Shown one piece after another: positions 24,608 to 32,576 of a stretch of DNA of 64,000 nucleotides. Location of the stretch: positions 185,384-249,383 of the forward strand of contig NZ_KE384531.1 in assembly GCF_000426505.1 (NCBI RefSeq). Reading direction: 5' to 3'. Within the stretch, counting starts at the first letter, position 1. Each line of letters begins with the position of its first letter. The stretch is from Nisaea denitrificans DSM 18348. Its GTDB lineage: Bacteria; Pseudomonadota; Alphaproteobacteria; Thalassobaculales; Thalassobaculaceae. The position numbers were made by a program, and so were the translations under genes. A model generated the notes under the pieces. That model saw only the letters and a program-made list of their open reading frames with translations. It did not search any database and was not told where the DNA came from.

Positions 24608-26218
24608 ATGGCCGAGAAAAGCTGCGCCGATGCGATTGTCGGACTGATGGAAAGCTACGGGATCGATACGATCTTCGGCATTCCGGGCGTGCATACCGTA
24701 GCCTTCTACCGAGCGCTGGTATCGAGCGGTCTGCGCCACGTGACGCCACGGCATGAGCAGGGCGGGGCGCTGATGGCTTATGGATATGGTCTTGCGACCG
24801 GCCGTCCGGCAGCCTGTTCGGTCATCACCGGCCCGGGGCTTCTCAATGCCGCGACGGGGATCGGTCAGGCCTATTCGGATTCTGTGCCGATGCTCGTCGT
24901 CGCCGCAGCGAACAAGAGCAACGAGCTCGGGATGGGGCAGGGCTTCCTGCACGAAATGCCGAACCAGCACGATGCGGCGCGGACCGTCACTACCTTCAAT
25001 CATCAACTGCGGGCTCCGGAAAATCTGCCGGAGGTGTTTGCGCAGACTTATGCCCAGTTCGACAGCGGGCGTCCCCGCCCGGTTGGATTGGAAGTGCCGC
25101 GTAATCTGTTTGATCAGCCCGCCAACGTTGATGCCACCGCATGGCCAAGAACGTCGAAGCCCGGACCTGAAGCTGGTGCTGTAGCCAAAGCGGCTGCGCT
25201 CCTATCCGAGGCAGAACGGCCGGTACTGCTGCTCGGCGGCGGGGCGAAATGGGCCGGGGCCGAAGCGCTCGTATTGGCGGAGCGGCTTGGCGCCCTGGTC
25301 GTTACGACCACGGCCGCCAAAGGGACGATTCCGGAAACGCACCCCCTCAGCGCCGGGGCAACTCTTGAACTTGAGCCGACACAGCGCGCGCTCGCCGATG
25401 CCGACATCGTCCTCGCGGTGGGTTCCGAATTGGCGGAGACGAGTTTCTGGACGAGTGCTTCGGATATTCAGCTTGGTGCCCGGCTGATCCGCGTGGATAT
25501 CGACCCCGCGCAGCTCGTGCGCGGTTTCAGACCCGATCTCGCGATCCTGGGGGACGCCGCGCTGACTATGGAGGCGCTGACCCAGCGCCTTGGCCGCACG
25601 CCTGCTACTGGTGGAGAAGAACGTGCCGCCCGTCTCTGGGAAGAGAACCGTGCGGTGCATGAGGCGCCCGAGACGATGAACCGCTGCCGCATGCTCAATA
25701 TGCTGGCCGAATATATGCCGGAGAATTGCTTCATCTCCCTCGATTCGACGCAGGTCGCCTATACCGGCGCCTCCTACTTCCGGATCGACCATCCCAATGG
25801 CTGGCATTTCCCGAACGGCTTCGGGACCCTTGGCACCGGCGTGCCGACGGCGATCGGTGCAAAGCTCGGGGCGCCAGAGCGGCCGGCCATGGCGATTGCC
25901 GGCGATGGCGGTTTGTTGTTCACGGCGGAGGAGCTGATCGTCGCGGCGGAGCTGCGTATGCCCTTGCCCGTGGTGGTCTGGAACAATGGCGGCTATGGCG
26001 AGATCCGGGATCACATGATCGATGCGGGCGTGCAGCCGCTCGGCACGGATTTGCTGGTGCCCGATTTCTCCGCACTCGCAGCGGCCTATCATTGCGGCTA
26101 TGCCCGGCCTGAAAATGCCGAAGGCTTCGGCAATGCGCTCGCCGAAGCCTTCTCTGCAACGGGCCCGACTCTGATCGAGCTCCGGTCGGACGCCGCTTTC
26201 CTGAATGGGACGGACTGA
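24608..26218 (+). CDS. ThDP-dependent 2-oxo acid decarboxylase, AruI-like
   Basis: The protein has 536 residues with the three-domain layout of acetolactate synthase relatives. The catalytic Glu50 lies in HVTPRHEQGGALMAYGYG. The ThDP-metal site is AIAGDGGLLFTAEE ... VVWNNGGYGE (about 430-460). The N-terminal FGIPGVHTVAFYRAL and ITGPGLLNAATGIGQAYSDSVPML resemble 5-guanidino-2-oxopentanoate decarboxylase (AruI) of the arginine transaminase pathway more than true acetolactate synthases. No small regulatory subunit and no AruH transaminase is nearby. ATG 24608 follows GGAGG. A decarboxylase of an arginine- or lysine-derived oxo acid is the best guess; the substrate is unproven. Confidence 0.85.
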   Translation: MAEKSCADAIVGLMESYGIDTIFGIPGVHTVAFYRALVSSGLRHVTPRHEQGGALMAYGYGLATGRPAACSVITGPGLLNAATGIGQAYSDSVPMLVVAAANKSNELGMGQGFLHEMPNQHDAARTVTTFNHQLRAPENLPEVFAQTYAQFDSGRPRPVGLEVPRNLFDQPANVDATAWPRTSKPGPEAGAVAKAAALLSEAERPVLLLGGGAKWAGAEALVLAERLGALVVTTTAAKGTIPETHPLSAGATLELEPTQRALADADIVLAVGSELAETSFWTSASDIQLGARLIRVDIDPAQLVRGFRPDLAILGDAALTMEALTQRLGRTPATGGEERAARLWEENRAVHEAPETMNRCRMLNMLAEYMPENCFISLDSTQVAYTGASYFRIDHPNGWHFPNGFGTLGTGVPTAIGAKLGAPERPAMAIAGDGGLLFTAEELIVAAELRMPLPVVVWNNGGYGEIRDHMIDAGVQPLGTDLLVPDFSALAAAYHCGYARPENAEGFGNALAEAFSATGPTLIELRSDAAFLNGTD

Positions 26219-26229
26219 ACGGCCTGGGC

Positions 26230-27039
26230 TTAGGCGCCGAGCATTTCCTTTGCCTTTTCGAGGATCGATTCCGGTAGCCGTGTTGGTTTGCGCGCGTCGA
26301 GATCGAGATGCACACCGAACTGGCTGAGTTCGGCCAGCCGCGTGTTCTTCGTGGTGTCCATCAAACGATGGACCATCCGGATGGAGGACGAGCCTACATG
26401 GGCGACCGTGCTGTCGATATGCACGAGATCGCCGCTGTCCGGCCAATGATCCATCTCGATCTGGAATTCGAAGGTCGAAAAGCCGCGTCGGTTGTCGCGC
26501 AGGTAGGTCGGACTCATGCCGATGGTGGCAAGGGCGTGGAAACCGGAGCCGGAGAACTGGTGGATCAGCCCGCCAAGGCCGAGTTTTCCTGTCCAGTCGA
26601 GATCGCTCGGCCGCACCACATCCATCCCGGCACGGACCCATTTGGCCGACGCGGATGCGGGCGCCCGCTCTTCCTTCGGCGGTCCGTCCCACTCGACTTC
26701 GGAGCCGGTCAGTGCTGCGCCGTCCAGCGTCTGCTCCATGGTGGTGCAGAGCTTGCCTGTCTCTGAATTGAAGAGTTTGTGGGCAATGACGGGGCGCAGC
26801 CCGGTCTCGATCAGACCGGTTTCGATGTGGAACAGATCGCCCTTTCGAAGTTCGGCATGATAGCGCGTGTAGCAGTCCGTCGTGCGAGCTTTCCTCGGGT
26901 CGAGGCCATGGTCCCGCAGGAAGCGCCAGCCGGCCGCTTCAAATTTTTCATAGTAATAGGCGACGGTGAAATGTTCGACGACGTCGCATTCCCAAGCTTT
27001 AACGTCACCCCGAAAGGTCTCGGAGAATCCAGCACTCAT
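26230..27039 (-). CDS. Double-hotdog acyl-CoA thioesterase family protein
   Basis: From ATG 27039 the protein has 269 residues made of two hotdog-like halves. The first is marked by CDVVEHFTVAYYYEKFEAAGWRFL (about 15-38, with Asp/His/Val at catalytic-loop positions). The second starts near GMDVVRPSDLDWTGKLGLGGLIHQF (about 138-162). FEFQIEMDHW and VAHVGSSSIRMVHRLMD are core strands of the second half. 4-Hydroxybenzoyl-CoA-type thioesterases of this arrangement cleave acyl-CoA in the cytosol. It is convergent with the ThDP decarboxylase gene, 11 bases from its stop. The acyl substrate is unknown. Confidence 0.82.
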   Translation of the reverse strand: MSAGFSETFRGDVKAWECDVVEHFTVAYYYEKFEAAGWRFLRDHGLDPRKARTTDCYTRYHAELRKGDLFHIETGLIETGLRPVIAHKLFNSETGKLCTTMEQTLDGAALTGSEVEWDGPPKEERAPASASAKWVRAGMDVVRPSDLDWTGKLGLGGLIHQFSGSGFHALATIGMSPTYLRDNRRGFSTFEFQIEMDHWPDSGDLVHIDSTVAHVGSSSIRMVHRLMDTTKNTRLAELSQFGVHLDLDARKPTRLPESILEKAKEMLGA

Positions 27040-27298
27040 GTCCACTATCCAGCTTTGCAAAGTCAGAATGCGACTATAGGCCGCTCAGCTTGATGATCGT
27101 CAATTCCCCTATTTCAATGGTCTTGTGTTTCTATTACTTGAAAAAATTGGAGAATCGGGCGATACGCGAAAGTCATTCCATGAATGATGCCTGAAAATTT
27201 TTCGCGGGAAAGCAAAGGTGGATAGAATGAAATCTCCGTGAGAGATTCATAAAGTGTTAAAAAATTCATGGTTAACATAAAATTGTATCTTTATTTGC

Positions 27299-28246
27299 GT
27301 GAAGTCTTTGGGGGATAGTTTGGCGGGTGGTTGGAGACAGAGCAAAGTGGCGAGGCGCGTAAAGCGTGTCTGGTACGCTTTTTTGCGGACACTCTCTGTT
27401 GACGAGACAAAACTCGATTTCGATTTCGAACTCGAGGAGAAGGAACCCGAGGAGGAAGAAGCCCTCGGTCCTTGGCATCCAAAAACCATCGAAATGATAG
27501 AGGCTATCTGGGGCAAGGGCTTCAACATGCCGGGCGGTGCGCAGCATGCGTTGACCCTGGCCAAACCGTTCGCTCTCGACAACCAGATGAACCTGCTCGA
27601 CCTGACCAGCGGCATGGGCGGCGGCACGATCGCGGTAGTTGGTCAGTTTGGCTGCTATGCGACGCTGCTCGAGAACGTGCCGGAGCTGACCGAGATCTCC
27701 AAACGCAATATCGACATGTCGCAGACCCGGGCGAAGGTCAAGTTGCAGGAGTACGATCCGGCCAATATCACGCTCAAGGCGAACAGTTTCGACTGTATCC
27801 TGACCAGGGAGTTCCTGTTCAGGACCGAGGATAAGACCCGGATGTTGCGTACCCTGAAGCGAGCGCTTCGGATGTACGGGCAATTGTCGCTCACCGATTT
27901 CGTACTCCCGCCTGGCAAAGAGCCTTCAGCTGCGGTCCAGAAATGGATCAAGAACGATCCTTTCCCGATTCACCTCTGGACGATGGATCGCTACGACGCG
28001 GAAATGGCTGCGCTGGAAATGGATGTCCGGGTGTCCGAAAACATCAGCAAAGACTATCATGGCTATATGACCCGAGCTTTCCAGAGCTTCATTGACCGGT
28101 ATCAGGAAGGCAAGATCAGCGCCACTCCTCGGCAACTTGAGATTTTGATGGGTGAGGTCGAGCGCTGGGCGCGGCTGGCGGCACTGCTTGAAGCGGGCGA
28201 GATCCGGCTGCATCGTTATTTCGCTCTGAAGCCCGTAAAGGCCTGA
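27299..28246 (+). CDS. SAM-dependent methyltransferase-like protein
   Basis: The protein has up to 315 residues. An N-terminal basic helix is followed by an acidic run (residues about 40-56, mostly Glu and Asp). The Rossmann motif LLDLTSGMGGGTIAVVGQFG (about 99-118) matches methyltransferase motif I with Thr-Ser instead of the usual Gly-x-Gly start. FDCILTREFLFR and LKRALRMYGQLSLTDFVLP give later motifs. The substrate is not indicated. The start is uncertain: GTG 27299 opens the frame but has no ribosome site. TTG 27320 lies just after GGGGGA and next to the stop of a 16-codon frame (27268-27318). The upstream 200 bases are unusually AT-rich. Confidence 0.75.
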   Translation: MKSLGDSLAGGWRQSKVARRVKRVWYAFLRTLSVDETKLDFDFELEEKEPEEEEALGPWHPKTIEMIEAIWGKGFNMPGGAQHALTLAKPFALDNQMNLLDLTSGMGGGTIAVVGQFGCYATLLENVPELTEISKRNIDMSQTRAKVKLQEYDPANITLKANSFDCILTREFLFRTEDKTRMLRTLKRALRMYGQLSLTDFVLPPGKEPSAAVQKWIKNDPFPIHLWTMDRYDAEMAALEMDVRVSENISKDYHGYMTRAFQSFIDRYQEGKISATPRQLEILMGEVERWARLAALLEAGEIRLHRYFALKPVKA

Positions 28247-28372
28247 TCCGGGAAACGTTTCCGCAAGGGCGTTTTTCGGGGATCAGGCGTTGACAACCCC
28301 AATCCCCCACCATATGTTCCGCGCTTCTCGAAGGCAGCAAGCCTTTCCGACAGAATTATTTGGACTCGTGTC

Positions 28373-28498
28373 ATGAAAATCGCGAATTCGATCAAGACGC
28401 TGAGAAAGCGGGACCGTAATTGTCGCGTTGTTCGCCGCAAGGGCCGGACTTACGTGATCAATAAGCAGAATCCGCGCTTCAAGGCACGTCAGGGCTAA
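28373..28498 (+). CDS. rpmJ: Ribosomal protein bL36, zinc-free (C-minus) form
   Basis: This 41-codon gene begins [16 protein letters not shown] and ends [11 protein letters not shown], matching the 41-residue alphaproteobacterial L36. It is strongly basic. The zinc-ligand set CxxC...C...H of the C-plus form is absent; a single Cys remains at residue 18. It would sit in the 50S subunit near the peptidyl transferase side of domain VI. It is monocistronic, with a terminator 22 bases downstream. Confidence 0.95.
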   Translation: MKIANSIKTLRKRDRNCRVVRRKGRTYVINKQNPRFKARQG

Positions 28499-28519
28499 TA
28501 GCCTCGGCCTGATCCGATC

Positions 28520-28552
28520 AAGGCGGCTGTCCGTAAGGATCGCCGCCTTTTT
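28520..28552 (+). terminator. Rho-independent terminator of rpmJ
   Basis: AAGGCGGC (28520-28527) pairs with GCCGCCTT (28542-28549). The right arm leads directly into a run of five T. Confidence 0.88.
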
Positions 28553-28568
28553 CATGTCTGAAAAAGTA

Positions 28569-28605
28569 ATTCCATATCGTGGGATTGGATCTTTCCATAC
28601 GGAAT
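28569..28605. promoter_or_regulatory. Inverted repeat upstream of glcD, possible operator
   Basis: ATTCCATAT (28569-28577) and ATACGGAAT (28597-28605) form an inverted repeat with 8 of 9 matching bases and a 19-base spacer, about 70-100 bases before the glcD start. A two-site regulator bound on one DNA face could use it. No glc regulator gene (GntR/GlcC type) is seen nearby. Confidence 0.35.
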
Positions 28606-28672
28606 TTCGACGTCAGATTGCCCACCGTGTCCGACGGTCCTATTGTGGACTGAAAACAAGTGGGAGAGCGCT

Positions 28673-30160
28673 ATGCAGATGCCGGAGCCTGATCAGTCCG
28701 TTATCGGCCGCCGCGAGGAAATCGCAGCCGCGCTTCGGGCAATCGTCCCTGGTGAGGGGGTGATCACCGAAACCGATTCCATGCGAGTCTACGAGACCGA
28801 CGGCCTCTCCGCCTATCGCCAGTTGCCGATGATCGTGGTGCTGCCTGAAACCACGCAGCAGGTGGCGGATATTCTGCGCTACTGCAAGGAAGCGAGTGTG
28901 AAGGTCGTGCCGCGCGGTGCGGGAACCGGTCTGTCCGGGGGCGCTCTACCGCTGGCTGACGGTGTCCTGCTCGGCCTCGGCAAGTTCAACCGGATTCTCG
29001 ATATCGATTATGACAACCGCGCAGTGGTGACCCAGCCGGGCGTGACCAATCTCGGCATAACTCACGCGGTCCAGGATGACGGCTTCTATTACGCGCCAGA
29101 CCCGTCCAGCCAGATCGCCTGCTCGATCGGCGGCAATATCGCGGAGAATTCCGGTGGCGTGCACAGCCTGAAATACGGTCTCACCACCAACAATGTGCTC
29201 GGCGTCGAGTTCGTCTCCATCGACGGTGAGATCCTGCGTTTTGGCGGCAAGCATCTTGAAGCGGACGGCTACGATTTCCTCGGCCTGATTACCGGCTCCG
29301 AAGGACTATTGGGCGTGGTCACAGAGGTCACTGTGCGGATCCTGCGCAAGCCCTCAACCGCGCGCGCCGTGCTGGTCGGCTTCCCGACGCCGGAAGAAGC
29401 GGGCGCCTGCGTCGCGGCTGTGATCGGTGCCGGGATCATTCCGGGCGGCATGGAGATGATGGACAATCCGGCGATCAACGCGGCGGAGGATTTCGTCCAT
29501 GCCGGTTATCCGCGCGATGTCGGCGCTCTTTTGATCGTGGAACTCGATGGCCCGGAGGTCGAGGTCGATTATCTGATCGGCCAGGTGCGGGAGATCGCGG
29601 AAGCGAACGGCGCCAGCGAAATCCGGATCAGCGAGAGCGAGGACGAGCGGAACACCTTCTGGGCCGGACGCAAGGCCGCGTTCCCGGCGGTCGGAAGGAT
29701 CTCGCCCGACTACATCTGCATGGACGGTACCATTCCGCGCAAACAGCTCCCGGAAATCCTGACCCGGATGAGTGCGATGTCGAAGAAGCACAATCTGCGG
29801 GTCGCCAATGTCTTCCATGCGGGGGACGGTAACCTGCATCCGCTGATCCTGTTCGATGCGAACAAGGAAGGTGAGTTGGAGCGGGCGGAGGCTTTCGGCG
29901 CCGACATCCTGACGGCATGCGTCGAGCTTGGTGGTGTTTTGACTGGTGAGCACGGAGTTGGCATCGAGAAGCGCGACTTGATGGGCGCGATGTTCACGGA
30001 GACCGACCTGAACCAGCAGCAGCGGGTGAAATGCGCCTTCGACCCGGATGGCTTGCTGAACCCGGGAAAGGTGTTCCCGCAACTGCATCGCTGCGCCGAG
30101 CTCGGCCGGATGCATGTCAGCGCGGGCCAGCTACCGTTTCCCGAAATTCCACGATTTTGA
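28673..30160 (+). CDS. glcD: Glycolate oxidase FAD subunit GlcD
   Basis: The 495-residue flavoprotein is of the vanillyl-alcohol-oxidase fold. The FAD loop is VPRGAGTGLSGGALPLADG (about 81-99), with SIGGNIAENSGG and ITGSEGLLGVVTE as further FAD contacts. The C-terminal oxidase domain contains NVFHAGDGNLHP and the terminal LTGEHGVGIEKRDLM. With GlcE and GlcF it oxidises glycolate to glyoxylate at the membrane, delivering electrons to quinone. ATG 28673 has GGGAGAG upstream. It leads an operon that continues with ppk2, glcE and glcF. This is the second 2-hydroxyacid oxidase in the window. Confidence 0.93.
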   Translation: MQMPEPDQSVIGRREEIAAALRAIVPGEGVITETDSMRVYETDGLSAYRQLPMIVVLPETTQQVADILRYCKEASVKVVPRGAGTGLSGGALPLADGVLLGLGKFNRILDIDYDNRAVVTQPGVTNLGITHAVQDDGFYYAPDPSSQIACSIGGNIAENSGGVHSLKYGLTTNNVLGVEFVSIDGEILRFGGKHLEADGYDFLGLITGSEGLLGVVTEVTVRILRKPSTARAVLVGFPTPEEAGACVAAVIGAGIIPGGMEMMDNPAINAAEDFVHAGYPRDVGALLIVELDGPEVEVDYLIGQVREIAEANGASEIRISESEDERNTFWAGRKAAFPAVGRISPDYICMDGTIPRKQLPEILTRMSAMSKKHNLRVANVFHAGDGNLHPLILFDANKEGELERAEAFGADILTACVELGGVLTGEHGVGIEKRDLMGAMFTETDLNQQQRVKCAFDPDGLLNPGKVFPQLHRCAELGRMHVSAGQLPFPEIPRF

Positions 30161-30237
30161 TGTCTGTCAATGATGGGGCCGGTTTGTAGGCGCCAAATGG
30201 TTGATCGGTTGGGGCCGGCCGACTAGGGAGAATTGAT

Positions 30238-31302
30238 ATGACAGATGTGACGAAGCCTGCGGCAGCCAAGCGGCGAACGACTGCCTCGGCGAAGAGTAAA
30301 GCACCCACTGCGCCTGCCGTGGACACTGTGTCTGATAAAGCGGCGCCTGATGCAGCGGACCGTAGCCAGGCTGCTCATGCAGCTGCCGGGCAAACGCTCC
30401 ACCACCTCTCAGAAATGCGGCATAGCCCGGAAGAGATCCATCGCATCTTCGAGACTGGCGAATATCCCTATCATCAGAAAATAAAGCGGGCTGTCTATGA
30501 ACGTCAGAAAGCCAGTCTGCAGGCTGAACTTCTGAAGGCGCAGCGCTGGATCCAGGATACCGATCAGAAGGTCGTCATCCTTTTCGAGGGACGGGATGCA
30601 GCTGGCAAGGGCGGGACGATCAAGCGCTTCATGGAGCATCTGAACCCGCGCGGGGCCCACGTTGTCGCACTCGACAAACCAACCAACCGGGAAAAGAATC
30701 AGTGGTTCTTCCAACGCTATATCGAGCATCTGCCGACGGGTGGTGAGTTGGTTATGTTCGACCGCTCCTGGTACAACCGGGCCGGTGTCGAGCGGGTGAT
30801 GGGGTTCTGTTCTCCCTCCGACTATCTGGAATTCATGCGCCAGACGCCGGTGCTGGAACAGATGCTGACCCGCTCCGGAATCCGTCTGTACAAATACTGG
30901 TTCTCGGTTACCCAGGAAGAGCAGAAACGGCGCTTCAAGGCGCGGAAGACAGATCCGCTGAAGCAGTGGAAGCTTTCTCCCATCGACCTGGCGTCGCTCG
31001 ACAAGTGGCCCGATTACACCGAGGCCAAGGAAGCGATGTTCTTCTATACGGACACGGCCGATGCGCCGTGGACCATCATCAAGTCGGACGACAAGAAACG
31101 GGCGCGGCTGGCCTGCATGCAGCACTTCCTGTCCAGTCTGCCTTATGACAACAAGGACCGGCGGATCGTGCGCGGGCCCGACCCGCTGATCGTCGGCTCC
31201 GGCGCGCATGTCGTCGGCGACGATCATCATATCCTCGGAAAATCGCTGCATCCGGAACAGCAGCGTGGCCGGGGTGACGGCACACCAACCGAAACGGAAT
31301 AG
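30238..31302 (+). CDS. ppk2: Polyphosphate kinase 2 (PPK2)
   Basis: The 354-residue protein has a low-complexity Ala/Lys/Thr head (residues 1-50). The PPK2 core follows: Walker A FEGRDAAGKGGTIKRF (116-131), lid region PTNREKNQWFFQRY, and Walker B MFDRSWYNRAGVERVMGF (173-190). The family transfers phosphate between polyphosphate and nucleoside mono- or diphosphates (single PPK2-domain type). It lies between glcD (77-base gap) and glcE (36-base gap) on the same strand, with an AGGGAG ribosome site of its own, so it is probably co-transcribed with glycolate oxidase. That insertion is unusual. Confidence 0.93.
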   Translation: MTDVTKPAAAKRRTTASAKSKAPTAPAVDTVSDKAAPDAADRSQAAHAAAGQTLHHLSEMRHSPEEIHRIFETGEYPYHQKIKRAVYERQKASLQAELLKAQRWIQDTDQKVVILFEGRDAAGKGGTIKRFMEHLNPRGAHVVALDKPTNREKNQWFFQRYIEHLPTGGELVMFDRSWYNRAGVERVMGFCSPSDYLEFMRQTPVLEQMLTRSGIRLYKYWFSVTQEEQKRRFKARKTDPLKQWKLSPIDLASLDKWPDYTEAKEAMFFYTDTADAPWTIIKSDDKKRARLACMQHFLSSLPYDNKDRRIVRGPDPLIVGSGAHVVGDDHHILGKSLHPEQQRGRGDGTPTETE

Positions 31303-31338
31303 CGGCGGCAGGCCGCATCGGGGCAACAGGGACGACAC

Positions 31339-32562
31339 ATGGCATCAACGTTTAAGCCGGAAGACAGCAAACAGGTTGAGGAAGCCGTCGCTTGGGCGGT
31401 CTCCAACGGGGAGCCGCTGGCGATTGTCGGGCGGAGCAGCAAGCGCGCTCTGGGGCGGCCTTTCCAGGCGGAGACCATGCTGGACCTGTCGGGGCTTTCC
31501 GGCGTGATCGACTATGAGCCTGCGGAACTGGTCCTTACCGCCTATCCCTCTACCCCGATGGCCGAGGTGGAAAAGCTGCTGGCCGAGAACAACCAGATGC
31601 TCGCTTTCGAGCCGATGGATCTGACGGCTCTGCTCGGTGGCGCATCGTCCGAAGGCAGCCTTGCCGGCGCGCTGATGATCAACAGCGGCGGGCCGCGCCG
31701 TATCAAGGCGGGTTCGGCCCGGGATCATCTGCTCGGCTTCGAGGCGGTCAGCGGGCGGGCCGAACAGTTCAAGTCCGGCGCCCGGGTGGTGAAGAACGTC
31801 ACCGGTTACGATCTGCCGAAGGTGATCTGCGGCTCTTACGGCACGCTGGCGGCGGTGACGAAGATCGACGTGAAGGTCCTGCCCTCGCCGGAGAAGGTCT
31901 ACACCGTTTTGGTACTTGGCCTTGATGGCCCGGCCGCCGTGAAGGCGATGAGTGCGGCCATGAACAGCGCCCATGAAGTGTCCGCTGCGGCTCATATACC
32001 TGCGGATCTCACCGGGAAGTCCGGCGTGTCCTATATCAAGGGCGCCGGTGTGTCCGTCACGGCGCTGCGGATCGAGGGTTTCGGGCCGTCCGTCGAGCGC
32101 CGTTGTGCCGATCTGCGCGAGGAGTTGTCCGCGTTCGGCGCTGTCGAGGAACTGCACACGATGAACAGCCAGAGTTTCTGGCGTGAGGTGCGTGATGTGC
32201 AGTATCTGGTGGCACCGTTGCCCGCTCCCGTCTGGCGCATATCCGTACCGCCGTCCGCCGGAGCCGATGTCGCGGGGAGGCTGTCCGCGATGGACGGCGC
32301 TGCCTGGTTCTCGGACTGGGCAGGTGGCCTGATCTGGTTGCAGCTCCCGGTCTCGGACAATGCTGGTGCCGAGGTGGTGCGTGCGGCTGTCGGCGCTGCC
32401 GGTGGACATGCGACGCTGGTACGTGCCGGGCACGAAGTGCGCGCGGCTGTTCCAGTTTTCCATCCGCAACCGGATGCGATTGCAGCGCTCAGCATGCGCC
32501 TGAAGGAGAGTTTCGATCCGAAACACATCCTCAATCCCGGCCGCATGTATGCGGGCGTCTGA
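31339..32562 (+). CDS. glcE: Glycolate oxidase FAD-binding subunit GlcE
   Basis: The protein has 407 residues. Its FAD-binding half includes LAIVGRSSKRALGRP (about 27-41) and ELVLTAYPSTPMAEVEKLL. Then come GGASSEGSLAGALMINSGGPRRIKAGSARDHLLGF and VKNVTGYDLPKVICGSYGTLA, all typical of GlcE. The C-terminus ends LKESFDPKHILNPGRMYAG, the shared oxidase tail. It is shorter than GlcD and works as the second flavin subunit of the GlcDEF complex. It stands 14 bases before glcF, so it is part of the same operon. Confidence 0.93.
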   Translation: MASTFKPEDSKQVEEAVAWAVSNGEPLAIVGRSSKRALGRPFQAETMLDLSGLSGVIDYEPAELVLTAYPSTPMAEVEKLLAENNQMLAFEPMDLTALLGGASSEGSLAGALMINSGGPRRIKAGSARDHLLGFEAVSGRAEQFKSGARVVKNVTGYDLPKVICGSYGTLAAVTKIDVKVLPSPEKVYTVLVLGLDGPAAVKAMSAAMNSAHEVSAAAHIPADLTGKSGVSYIKGAGVSVTALRIEGFGPSVERRCADLREELSAFGAVEELHTMNSQSFWREVRDVQYLVAPLPAPVWRISVPPSAGADVAGRLSAMDGAAWFSDWAGGLIWLQLPVSDNAGAEVVRAAVGAAGGHATLVRAGHEVRAAVPVFHPQPDAIAALSMRLKESFDPKHILNPGRMYAGV

Positions 32563-32576
32563 GAGGGCGAGATATA

